From Aphelocoma coerulescens (taxonomy: Eukaryota; Chordata; Aves; Passeriformes; Corvidae), in the NCBI RefSeq assembly GCF_041296385.1, contig NC_091020.1, positions 27,275,001 to 27,339,000 of the forward strand: DNA of 64,000 bases, given 5' to 3'. The notes beneath the pieces were generated by a model. The model was given only the letters and a program-made list of their open reading frames with translations, was not told the origin of the DNA and searched no databases. Below, piece by piece: positions 36,201 to 46,333 of this stretch. A program made the position numbers and the translations under genes. The first letter of the stretch is position 1, and every line of letters begins with the position of its first letter.

Positions 36201-37821
36201 CTTGGACACAGCCAGGTTTTTACATCGTGTCTCAGAGTCCCTGTAAAGGGATTGATGTCTGAGTACTTGCCAGATAAAAGATTTGGCTTGGGGTACATGT
36301 CAAGACTCAGAAAGGAATGAAGTTTGATTAAATGACAATTCTGTGGCCAATCTGTGCTCCAAACCATTTAGGAATAAGGATGAATGGTTTAATTCTTAAA
36401 GTGACACAAAATGCTTAACAGTCTGATAAAGAGTTCTGAAATATGTGTAATGCTTAATAATATTCATCACTTCTGCTTTAGGAAAACCCACATGCTCCCA
36501 CAGTTAAATTGTTAGTGAAGTATTAATAAGAAAATGACATTCTCATTTCATACAGACATGTAATTCCCCAGAAACATTTAAAAATTTACATTTTAAAAAG
36601 ATATTTGTTTAAATTGCCACAATTGCTTTTTACCATTCTTGTCTTTTGCTCTGCTTAAGGAAAACTGACATTGGATTGTAGTGAGGAATCAATGATGATC
36701 TTCAGTGACTTCAACTCCAGAGGACTTTGCTGGCCTGGCAAAGTGTCCCAGTGCTTAGGGACACTGGAAACCCTCCTAAGGAAGCACGTGAGCCTGGTGG
36801 CTGGGTGGGTGGTGGATCAGAAGGGCTTCTCAGCAAAACAGTTTTGAGGTGCTGCCAGTTAAAGCCAGTTGCAGTAGCAGTGAGCTGCCTTTCTGAAGAT
36901 TTGGGGGATATTTATAGCCTAGCTAGAATGAAAGGGTGCCGAGATTTCAGTTGTTCTATTTTTCTGTGCGTGTCTGAGTGCACTGGGACTACGCCTCTGG
37001 AAGTGCTTGGATACTGTACGGCAATTTCCACTTTGTGGTCATTGCCCAGCAAATGGCTTGGCCTCAACAAGTGGAAAGAAAGAGTTCAGGATGGGTTCAG
37101 TGCTCCCTGTTTGTAGGGGAGCTCCAGTGTTTCTCAGAGATTGCTTTCCCTCTCGCTCTCCTGCCCTTGCGTTTCACTGGCTCTGACAAGCTGAACAGCA
37201 GAATGTACATGAAATAGCAGAGATTCCTCCTTTCCCTTCCCTCAGCCATGGCTCCCATCAGTTGTTCTTGGAGCGGCAGAGGGTGTTAAAGACATCAAGC
37301 TTTGTGAAAACGGGGATGGCGTCCTATGTTGATGGGAGCACTGACCTGTATCCTTCATCAGAGTGCAAAGACAAAGTTGTGGCAGAAGAATTTTCTGCTG
37401 TTGTTCTGCTCAGGGTTGAAAATGACTTCTCAGGGAAAAAAAAAGAGTTTGTAGCAGCAGAGATTAATGCTTGTTGACGTGCTCGGTTTTCTGTTATGCT
37501 TCAGGGAATGACATGGATTATTTTGCTCTTGAATTTTGTATGGCAGGAATTTCCCTTGGTACCTAGGATGCTTCCAGGGAAAAGGAAAATCTGAGTTGAA
37601 AAAGTGCAAGTGGAGATACAGTGCTTCACTCAGCCTGCCTTCTCTAAGTGCTTTGTCCTCATTACACATTACCATCCTTGATTCTCAGATAGGATAAATG
37701 TTTCCTGGGGAGAGAGCCAGTTTGTATTGCTGAAAAGCAACTGGCAGTGCTGAATAAGCAAATACATCAAAAGCTGGTATTTAAACTTAATTTGAGCCTC
37801 TCAGGGAAAAAACAAGTTGTA

Positions 37822-37899
37822 CCTTGCTATCTGTAATATCCCTGTGCAATATTCCTGTGACTGTGCCTTGCAATCTGCAATGTCCCTGTGCAATCTGTG
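37822..37899. repeat. Partial tandem duplication, 44-bp period
   Basis: A 29-base block starting CCTTGCTATCTG at 37822 recurs at 37866 as CCTTGCAATCTG, with three mismatches across the block. Both copies end CCCTGTGCAAT. After that the copies diverge. This is a small, decayed local duplication in intergenic DNA. Confidence 0.7.
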
Positions 37900-39922
37900 T
37901 AGGGATAATTGTCTTGTAGGCAGTGTGGGAATGAGCGCAGTAACGATGATGGATGCAGAATCTGCAAACCACTGTGAAGGTGGAAACTCTGGCCCTGGAG
38001 AGAAGAACCTTTCATCCTGCACCCACCACATGAAGATAGTTTTGCTCTGGTTTTGGCTTGCCTGGCTATCAGCTAGGAAGGTGTTGGACCATGGACCAGC
38101 TGGAGTTCAAACATGGGGCAGCACTTGACCCAGCTGTGGGGGCTGAACCCACTGTGACCTCCCCATTCTGGGTAGTCCCCTTGCAGAGACAGGTGCCTTC
38201 TCCTTCCCTCACATGGAGCAGATCCGTCTGCAAGCATTCCTGCCATGTCCAAGGGGGTGGATTGTGGCTGGGATGTGGGAAGGAGGCCTGGCCTTGGTGG
38301 AACTCTCCCCTTTGCCACGGCCTCATGGCAAAGGGGGAGCAAAGGGAGAAAGCAGCTCTGGAAAGCTGATGAAGGCAAACTCTCCCCAGCACCTCAGGCA
38401 CTCGTAACACCCGACTGAGGCCACAGTGAAGGTTTTTCCTTGGAGATATGTGTCCCTTTCCAGCATCCTTTTTCCTCTACTCACTATAGCCCTGGTTAAC
38501 AGTTCACCTGAGGTGGGGAAAGAAAAGTCTCAACTTGGAAGGGTTCTGCTCACCATGACATCTCTTTCTGGGGGCTTGGCTCAGCCTGTGCTGGGTTTGA
38601 TTGCCAGGAGACCTGGGTTTGCCCCACTTACTGTCCCCTTGGGACCTGGAGCCATTCTGAGGATAGGCTGGGGGAGGAGGAACTGCTGCCTGGGGGAGAA
38701 GTTACAGGAGCCTGGGGGCTACAGCTGGGCTGGGGACAGCAGGGACATAGTGGCATGGGGTGGGCAGAGTAATCTCTCTGGGACGGGAGTCAGCCTGTGC
38801 AGAGGAGTGTTTATACAGGGCCAGGATTTAGGACTGGGGGACTTGCAGGGCTCTGGATGCTGCCTGCGTCCTCCTCTATGTCCCCAGCTGAGGCAGCTGA
38901 TCTAAGCAGGAGGAGCTGGTGCAAAGTGCGATCTCCTTCCAGAGCCGCTGCCGTTCCTGGATGGCTCCTCAGTGTTATTTGCTTTTGCCACTAGATGGTG
39001 AAGTAAGGAATAAGGGAAAACACAGGAAGTCTCGCTGTGTTCCCCGGCGGCCTCCCTCCCTGTGAAACCACGCTGATGTGCTCTGCTTTCTGGGAACCTG
39101 GCAATTTCAGGCAATTATTCCCTGGACATTTTATACAGCTCAGCCTTCATGACCTGCTGCTGCCACCCTGACTCTTTGATCTTTTTAACTCCAGAGCTTG
39201 ACACCCTGCATTGATGTAGGCATGGCAAGCTGTGCTAGACACAGATGGCAAACCTGTGTGATCCAGGGATGTACAGAAAGCTGTCTCCTGCTGTAGCAGC
39301 TTGCTTTGGTCTAGTTTTTGAAGAGGATGTATGATCTGCTTCCCCTTTCCCATGAGGACCTGAACCTGCTGTGAGACCCCCACCTTGGCAGGTGGGAATT
39401 GCAATCACTGCATGACTGCTCTCTGTTGTGCCCCGTCTTTCCAGAGCTGTTTGCTTCACTGGAAGCTTTGCTCTGGCTGTGCCGGAGGAGTTTGCTGGGG
39501 ATGGGTGATGGACCAGAGAATTAGAGCTCGCCTGGGGCTCTCCTGCCTTCGCAAGAGGGATTGAATGAATGCTGCTGATGGCAGCCCCTGGCCCAGAGGT
39601 AGCAATGTAGATGGTGAAGAATGGGGAGGGAAAGGGCAGGTGCACATGTTTGGACACCGGGGAGTAGAACTTGAAGGAATGAGTTACTCCTCGGCTGAGT
39701 AACTGAATGCCAGCGTCTCCCAGCTGGGAAATTAAATGCTTTAAAGGGATGCAGTCTCAATTTTGTCTTAAGCAGTAGGCTGACTCTGCTTATGAAGGGT
39801 AACTTGTTGAGCTGCAGAAACTTGATTGGTTTCATTTAGGGAAGGTTATAAGGTGCCCAACCTTTCTGCTCTCTGAGTACTAGCCTGGGTGCCACTCTGC
39901 ATGCCCAGGATGACCTACTTTT

Positions 39923-40112
39923 CATAGAATCATAAAATGGTTTGGGTTGGAAGGCATTTTTAAAGGTCACCTAGTCCAATCCAACTCCTCTGTAATGAGC
40001 AGGGACATCTTCAACTAGATCAGGCTGCTCAGTGCCCCATCCAACCTGGCCATGAACACTTTTAGGAACAGGGCATCTACCACCTCTTGGGGCAAGCTGT
40101 TGCAGTGCAGGC
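39923..40112 (-). mobile_element. CR1 LINE 3'-end fragment, reverse orientation
   Basis: On the + strand the sequence begins CATAGAATCATA, the complement of the (ATTCTATG)n tail that ends CR1 elements. It continues with the avian CR1 hallmarks GGTTTGGGTTGGAAGG, CACCTAGTCCAATCCAA, GGGACATCTTCAACTAGATC and CATCCAACCTGGCC. The element therefore points to the minus strand. Only about 190 bases of the 3' end remain, the usual 5'-truncated form, with no open reading frame. It is a dead copy. CR1 abundance supports an avian host. Confidence 0.92.
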
Positions 40113-40763
40113 TTAGAGAGCCATTCCCTTTGTGACTGGCTGGAATACTGACCTGCTTGCCCTTGTTCTAGGAGTGTGGCAGTGCTTCTGGCTTGGTTAT
40201 TTCTAGCTGGGCATTGCTGCTGAGGGGAGCCTTTGCACAGGAGCAGATAAGGGAGTGCCCACAGGAGCAAGGCTGTGTGTGGGCAACCTCCAGGCAGGAG
40301 CGGTGCTGCAGATTGGGAGTATCACCTACCCTAGGTCTGGCCAGGGCTGGAAGGATTTGGCTGTGTTTTCACTGTGTTTTGGCTATGTGGTCCTATAGGT
40401 ATGGAAAAGCCCACTGTAGTCTGGTACAGGGTTTTATGAGAGGCAATGAGCAAGGAACTGATAGTGAGTGGTATAGAAGGTCCTTGTAGTATTTTAGGAA
40501 TGGTCCGTAGACGGTTTGGTTTATTTTTTACTATGTTTCCACTGTTATTGGCTAATTTTAGTGGGATCTATCGTGCGAGCTGGCATGCTGGGAAGCCTGG
40601 GAAGGGGAATGGAGCTGCTCCGCAGCACTGAGGGATGGCCCCCTGGTGTTTAGTTCTGGCCATGTTGCAGGATGCAGCGAGGGAGAATTCCCAGACAGGG
40701 AACTGAATAAAGAAAACAACACTGCATAAAAACACACTCGCCTTGTGCTTGGCACAGAGGTAC

Positions 40764-40791
40764 GTGTGTGTGTGTGTGTGTGTGTGTGTGT
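40764..40791. repeat. (GT)14 dinucleotide microsatellite
   Basis: An uninterrupted run of about 14 GT units. It is a likely polymorphic marker and also alternates purine and pyrimidine, so it can adopt Z-DNA. It lies in intergenic DNA about 5.5 kb upstream of ADRA2A. Confidence 0.95.
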
Positions 40792-42099
40792 ATCTGTGGG
40801 TGCTGCAGAGAGAAAATGCACATTTCACTCTCCCTTCTCCCATAGGCATTGAAGTGCCTGAGGGGCACAATGCCAGTAACATGCAGACAGCCAGGGAGGT
40901 TTCTCTTGCATTGCTCCTCCTGCAGTGCTGAAACGAGCTTTTTATGTTCCAGAGGCCACCGTGACACCAGGCAGAAGCAAGAGGGAGAATACTGAATAAA
41001 TAAACTGGAGGCTTGCAGGAGCACCGTCCCCATGTCAGCCTCACCCGACTCTGCCATGCTATAATCTGTAACATGGAAATGTTTCTCTTGGCTGTTGGTT
41101 TCAGGCTGTGCAATTAAATCTGGTAGTTAAAATCCTGCCAAACAGGGCAGGCAACCCTAAAGGCAGAGGAAAGGCCAGCAGAGTTTTCAAGTTGTTTGCA
41201 AAAAAACCACCTGGGGAGCAGGTGGTCACACAGCATCCATCTTGTGCTGTTTTGAGCCAGCTGTCTGCAGATGGGGGGAGTGAAGAACTGCCACTGTAGG
41301 TAATATTCAGTGTGTCTCCTTTCCTTCCCTCTGAACATCTGATACCGTGGCAGCATCCCTGCTCGCAAGGGGATTAGGTGTTAGCACAGACCACTGCTGC
41401 AGCTATCCATTTCCTACTGATTTATTCAAATAACTTGGAAAAGTACATCCAGCAGCTGAGTTGAGAAAAACTCTGTTGAAAAACATGCTTGGCTCTGCAG
41501 GAGCTATTGCTGTGAGATCTGTGAAGAGAGCAAACCCCAAACTCTCACGTGCGGCAGGGGTGGGGAATGGAAGGGCTGTGGGTCTGAATGTGTGTAGGGG
41601 GAAAAGTGCCTGGGGTCCCAAAGCAGCTGGAGTGGCCACACGAGACAGTTTTTGAATTTAATTTAGGAATAGAAGGAAAATAGGAATCATAACATTTGAA
41701 ACATCTCCCTGGAAATGGATGGTGTGCTTGCTGCATTACTTTGCAGTGGCAACATCATATACCCAGCAAAGCCAGGTTTGCCTGCAGACTGTCTGTGCCT
41801 CTTCCCTGATAGCTCCTATGGTGTTTCTGGCCCTGGGGTTAACACAGTAAAAGTGAAAAGCACTTTTTTGTGTGACTTGGGTGCATCTCTGCCAGCTTGT
41901 CCTGCAGGAAAACTGACCAACTCGAAGCTGCTGTGAAGGGCTACTCAGTCATTAGTCCACAGGGTGTTACAAGCCATGGGATTTCAGTGCCTTACTCCAA
42001 AGGGTAACTTGAAGAGTTAGTAAGGCAAATCCTCCTGAAAGACACCCTGCTTTGATACATTCGGATACACCCAGCGGCATGATCAAAATACACAGCTAC

Positions 42100-42190
42100 A
42101 ACAAGGGCTTCCTGCCATTGATATGCAAATATTGAGATCCGTGCAAATCACAGACCTCACGCAAAACAAACTGTGACTGCTGTTTACTCC
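42100..42190. promoter_or_regulatory. Possible regulatory element with octamer motif
   Basis: A perfect POU octamer ATGCAAAT lies at 42123-42130, followed by GTGCAAATC about 20 bases on and a forkhead-type TGTTTAC at about 42181-42187. The patch is non-repetitive and about 4 kb upstream of ADRA2A. The motif clustering is visible, but the enhancer role is a guess without conservation data. Confidence 0.25.
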
Positions 42191-42629
42191 GGGTGGGCAG
42201 AACCACAGCTCCAAGGCTTCCCTCTTCTATGCGTGTGTCAAGTTGCTCTTGAGAGCTTCTGCTGAGCAATAATTTGTGCACCTTGTTCCCGTGGTTGTCC
42301 CTTTCATGTGGTCCCCCCAGGAGTCTGTGCTGCCATATCTTGACATAGTCCTAGGTTTGTCTGGTTTCTTTGGGCCTGAATCAGACTGTCTAAAAAGCAA
42401 GCCTTGGTCCCTCACCAGTATTTTTTAAATTTTCCCCTGCCAGAATCTCACTGCTCTTCTGGAAATAAACAATTCCTGGGGCTGCTTGCTCAAAACACAC
42501 ATTTTGCAGCCTTATTACCATAGCGATTCTTTCCAGAGATTATCTCTCCATATGTGATTTGCTTCGTGCTGTGAGCAACTCTGAGACTGCATGAACATTT
42601 CTCAGCTCCTTGTCCCCAAGAGGGAACAG

Positions 42630-42860
42630 GGGAGGATGGTCCCGGTTCCCTCCGGTGGAGAAGATGCTGGAAGCGATGCTGGAGTCGAGGAGTGGAAGAG
42701 ATGTATAAACATGGAAGCAGCATGCCTAATTAATGACCTGAAACCAGCTGTAAAGGTCAGTTTGTTTGCGGGGGCCGCGCTCGAGGCACACGTGCTGAAT
42801 GTGAACTTCGCCGCAGTGCCTCGGAAAGGGCACTGCTGCCCTCCTGGGATGGCAGCTGGC
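42630..42860. promoter_or_regulatory. Possible regulatory element, CpG-enriched, with TAATTAAT and CACGTG
   Basis: A locally CpG-enriched stretch holds the homeodomain-type TAATTAATGA (about 42727-42736), a CAGCTG E-box and a CACGTG E-box at 42789-42794. No coding frame is supported. It lies about 3.5 kb upstream of the ADRA2A start. The function is inferred only from motif density. Confidence 0.25.
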
Positions 42861-45172
42861 AGAGGGGGAGCCATCACAGGAGGCTTGACAGCCTTCAGCC
42901 TCACTCATTAGTGTGCACCCAGGCTATCCCCCCTTGTCTGGTGAGCCCGATTCCTTGTGGGGTTCTGCTGAGAAACCAGGCTGCTTGCTGGGGAAAGGGC
43001 AGGCTCCTGCAGGTCTTCGATGGGGGATGCTGCAGAGAACAGGCTGTTTTCTGGGCTGTCTTGTCAGGCACTTGTCAACTGAGTTTGATCTGCAGAGTCT
43101 TAAAACTCATATTAACTCTGTCAGCAGCACGCATGCAAAAATTGAGTGTCTGGATGCAAATGCCAGGGAATTGATATAAAAATGTTCTTTGGTAGCTGTT
43201 TTTTGTCCCTGTGAAACTTTTCTCTACAGTCTTCCAGAGGCTAAAACTTCAAGTTTCTTGCCTAATCCCAGGACTCTGGGAGTTGAGGCTTTATGAATAT
43301 TACAAATTATCATCAAGCATGGTACAGACTTGTAAAGACAGCTGTCCTGTAGGACAAGGTGTGCCACGGGTTGTCATGTGAGATCTTCAGGGTGCTTGCC
43401 AGCCCTTGCAGTTTCTGACCAGCATTCATCTCAAAACTGGGCAGAGCCATGAGATAACCTGCAGAGAAAATCAAGGGGAGAGTTAGCATTACTGAGTCGC
43501 TGGTGTCAATAAAATCACAGAGATGTCACATGCACAACAATGGTGGCAATGAAAGTGCCTTTGATGAGGCAGGTGTTCTCCCCCTCTCAGATGAACACAA
43601 TGCCATCCCAGCTGTTCCCCACTTGCAGAGAACTCTCTTTCTAGAGGTGTTTCTGGGACGAACCCTTTCCTTCAAGCCTTTGGCCTTGTGTTCTCCTCAA
43701 GCTCTTTGTCCCAGCAAACTGAACTGATCAAAGCTGCTTTTGTCATGCGGTGGCTCAGGAGCAATGTTGTTGGCTGTGTTTAGCTTCAGGCAGACCGAGG
43801 GTGTCTAGCTACAAAAAGAGACAGAAAATCAAGGCAGCTGGTCATGCTTTGTTATTTAAATCTTTAAAGGCATTCTGTCTGTGTTGGGGAATGCAGGGAG
43901 CATGGGGGGAAGGCAGGGTGTTTCCAGAAAGGCACCATCCCAGGTCTGAGCAAAGCGTCTCAGACAGTCCCTGGTGGCCTTAGCGAAGGTGAACTGTTCG
44001 AACTGAGACCAAACTCCTCCCAGAAGGGGTTGATCATGCAGACAGGGCATGGCCTGCATGACCCTGTCTGGGTCCTTTGACCCAAGCAGTGACCAAGGAC
44101 GCTTCTGCCAAGAGTGATGAAGATTCCTTACCCGAGGAAGACTCTCTGCCAAGCAGAGCAACACATCCTGCAGAGCACAGCAGTCCCCTGCAAACAGCAG
44201 AAGGCAGGAGTTGTTCACAGAGTCCACCACATCCCTGACCTCTCACCTGTCCTTGCCATAGACTTAGGTGACTTAGTCCTCTCATCCTTGCAGTGAAGCC
44301 TGTGGTTGTACATCACATTTACTCTCAGGTAGAGATCTTTTCTGTGGGAATGCCAGTCATCTTGGCTTCGATTTACAGGTTTTAAGTTACCCTCTGCATA
44401 TTGCCCTTTTCCCAGACACACCAGTGCAGTGGGCCCTGCACTCACTTGCTCAGGCAGTGGGATTTCCCCTCATTTTCCCTCACTCAGCCCTATGCTAGTC
44501 CCAGAGACTGCGCTCTCTGGCTCCCAGACCCCGTCTCTCCCATTCCTGTTCCCTCTCTTGGGCGTCACCACTCCTGGGCCTGGCTTATAACACGGTGTGT
44601 GGCACAGGGACAAAGATGACAGGCCTCCCTCCCTGAAGGCTTTCCTCTTGCAGAGGAAATCGGTTCATTGGCCCGAGCATTCTGCACGGCGATTGAGAGC
44701 AGCCTGAATCTGGAGCACCAAGTGAGCATCACTAGAACCATCTGAAAACGAGGGAGAAGAGGCCGTGAGTGAGAGGATCGGGGCTGGAGGCCGTGTGCTC
44801 TGCGGGTGAATGATCTGTACGTACTGAGAGCTGGCAGCGTTGGGGCTGGGTGGGATGCCTGGAGCGTCACTATCATTCCTTTGCTGTTACAAAGCTCCCC
44901 ATGCAGCCATGGAGGTGGGTGATGCCAGCCCCTGTGATGTCGGGGAGCGCCTGGGGAGGCTTTCCAGGCGTGGGGCATCCTGCGGGGCAGCTGCCTGCCC
45001 AGGCCTGCTTCCCCTGGGGGGCTGCCAGGAGCGAGTGTGCTGAGCCTGTGCTGCGGCGTGGGGCCGCCGTGGGTGCCCGTGGAGCGGGGCTGAGCCGGGC
45101 TGGGGTCGGAGCGGCAGTGCGGGGCTGCCCCATCTCCGGCTGCTCTGCCGCCCCGTCCTCCCCTCCGCCGTC

Positions 45173-45240
45173 GGGGGCTGCTGCATCGGGGGGCTGCTGC
45201 ATCGGGGGTTGCTGCATCGGGGGGCTGCTGCATGGGGGGG
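45173..45240. repeat. GC-rich minisatellite, 4 copies of about 16 bp
   Basis: The unit is approximately GGGGCTGCTGCATCGG. CTGCTGCAT cores lie at 45178, 45194 and 45225, with a TTGCTGCAT variant at 45209. Spacing is 15-16 bases. G runs in every unit make the + strand a G-quadruplex candidate. It lies about 0.9 kb upstream of the ADRA2A TATA box. Confidence 0.85.
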
Positions 45241-45345
45241 ATGCTGCTCGGCCCGGCGGGTGCAGTGAGGCGCCGCAGCCACCAGGTGCCACTGCCCCCC
45301 CGCGCTGCCCAGGGCCGCCGCCCGCCCCGCCGGCAGCGCCCGCTC

Positions 45346-45415
45346 CGCGGGGACCCTCCGTGCGCGGGGTCCCTCCATCCCCGCGGGGTCCCTCTGTCCG
45401 CGGGGTCCCCCGCCC
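45346..45415. repeat. GC-rich short tandem repeat, 4 units of 17-19 bp
   Basis: Units begin CGCGGGG at 45346, 45363, 45382 and 45399, each followed by A/TCCCTC-type sequence. Spacing varies between 17 and 19 bases. It is inside the CpG island upstream of ADRA2A and is probably length-variable. Confidence 0.8.
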
Positions 45416-45709
45416 TCGGGGCCGGCAGCTCAGCCCTCCCTCAGACACGCGAGGCCGTGGGGAAAGCGCTGCCCTCGGGGTTTCCAGCAAGCACAGCCGC
45501 ACACCGGCAGCCGGAGCGGAGCCCGTCCGTGCCCCGGCGCACACGCGGAACGGGGCGGCAGCTTTCACCCCCTCGCGGCCGGACTTTGCGCACTCCCGGC
45601 CGGCCCGCGGAGGCTGCGCAGCGGCCGCACGGTGGTCGCCTCCAGCCGCCCCTCGCACGCCCATCCCCTGGGACAGTGGGACCCGCTCCGCGGGGCCGCT
45701 CCTCTCTCC

Positions 45710-45718
45710 GGGCGGGGC
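45710..45718 (+). promoter_or_regulatory. GC box (Sp1-type)
   Basis: GGGCGGGGC, a consensus Sp1/KLF site, about 350 bases upstream of the TATA box. Further G runs follow (CCGGGCTGGG), so a G-quadruplex is also possible here. Confidence 0.5.
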
Positions 45719-45990
45719 GGAGAGCCGGGCTGGGCGAGACCGTGGGATGGGAACAGCGTGACAGTGGATGCCCGTGTGTGCGCGGAGGTGCCGGGGAGCG
45801 AGCGGGTGTGCAAATACAGGCAGTGCCGAGCGGGTGCGGTGTGTGCGCGGAGCGGGCGGGCGTGAGAGCTGAGCGAGGTGCGTGTGCGGGGGACGCGCGT
45901 GTCCGCGTCGGTGCGGGGGTGCGCGGTGTGCGAGTCCGGCTGTGTGTGTCCGTGTGTGTCTGTCTGTCCATGTGTGTCTCTGCCCGTGTC

Positions 45991-46010
45991 TGTGTGTGCG
46001 TGTGCGCGCA
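45991..46010. repeat. 20-bp alternating pyrimidine-purine tract (Z-DNA-prone)
   Basis: TG and CG steps alternate without a break for 20 bases, at the end of a longer degenerate TG-rich stretch from about 45940. It sits only 12 bases upstream of the palindromic E-box and about 56 bases upstream of the TATA box. Confidence 0.8.
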
Positions 46011-46022
46011 CCGGGGGCAGTT

Positions 46023-46072
46023 CCCCACGTGGGGCTGACGCGGCAGCCCCGGCCCGATCCGGGGCTATAAAG
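46023..46072 (+). promoter_or_regulatory. ADRA2A: ADRA2A core promoter: palindromic E-box and TATA box
   Basis: CCCCACGTGGGG at 46023-46034 is a perfect 12-bp palindrome centred on the E-box CACGTG (46026-46031), a USF/MYC/HIF-family type of site. A TATA box TATAAAG follows at 46066-46072 in GC-rich surroundings. Transcription would be expected to start near 46095-46105, giving a leader of about 230 bases. The ADRA2A coding sequence, on the same strand and 262 bases downstream of the TATA box, supports the assignment. The start site itself is inferred. Confidence 0.65.
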
Positions 46073-46094
46073 CTGCTCGGCGGCGAGCGAAGCA

Positions 46095-46333
46095 GAGCAG
46101 CCGCGGCCGGCTGCAGCTCCAGCCTCGGCCGCGCTCCGCCCGCCCCGCCGCGCTCGGGGGTCCCGGCGGCAGCGCCCAGCATGCGCCGTGCCCGCCCGCA
46201 GCCCCCCAGCCCCTGGCGCGCCGCTCCGCCCCGGCCGGCGGCACAGTAGGACGCGGAGGAGCCGCGCGCGGAGCCGGGCGCGGCGCGGGTGGAGCCGGGG
46301 CGAAGGGCGGGGGTGTCCGCGCAGCCGGGGTTG
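46095..46333 (+). other. ADRA2A: Predicted ADRA2A 5' untranslated leader
   Basis: GC-rich leader between the expected start site, about 25-30 bases after the TATA box, and the receptor ATG. It contains the 22-codon upstream ORF. No splice acceptor is needed because vertebrate ADRA2A is intronless. The 5' limit is an estimate. Confidence 0.5.
46181..46249 (+). promoter_or_regulatory. Upstream ORF (22 codons) in the ADRA2A leader
   Basis: An ATG at 46181 with A at -3 (CCCAGCATGC) opens a 22-codon frame beginning MRRARPQPPSPW and ending with TAG at 46247-46249. It lies between the predicted transcription start and the receptor ATG at 46334, so the ribosome would meet it first. Its start context is better than that of the receptor ATG. 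The peptide is rich in Arg and Pro. Short uORFs are known to repress translation of another adrenergic receptor, ADRB2. A similar role here is inference. Confidence 0.45.

Larger units (their letters stand above)
29951..39922. other. Intergenic region, SHOC2 to CR1 fragment
   Basis: No coding exon or RNA gene is supported. The first 4-5 kb is AT-rich like the SHOC2 locus. From about 34-36 kb it becomes noticeably GC-richer and short open frames multiply on both strands, as expected from composition. It contains an inverted repeat near 30223, a T19 tract at 31451-31469, an (AAAC)n stretch at about 32522-32537 and a partial tandem duplication at 37822. Confidence 0.75.
40113..45039. other. Intergenic region upstream of ADRA2A
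   Basis: No gene is supported. Many open frames on both strands are compositional. The region includes the (GT)14 microsatellite and two patches that look like possible regulatory elements, near 42100-42190 and 42630-42860. Confidence 0.7.

Noticed and set aside
29951..39922. An additional gene between SHOC2 and ADRA2A
   Set aside because: No frame shows a domain, and no splice-joined series or CpG-island promoter is visible; in human this interval also lacks a conserved coding gene as far as I recall.
40568..41113. 181- and 135-codon minus-strand frames over the (GT)14 repeat
   Set aside because: Both include a poly Thr-His run from the microsatellite and lack any domain.
44850..45761. 303- and 268-codon open frames on the plus strand upstream of ADRA2A
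   Set aside because: Same compositional artefact: they run through minisatellites and promoter sequence and have no recognisable domain.
46289..46333. ADRA2A N-terminal extension starting at 46289 (459 aa)
   Set aside because: The codon at 46289 is GTG, not ATG. The first in-frame ATG is at 46334 and matches the MF start of the longer human form.
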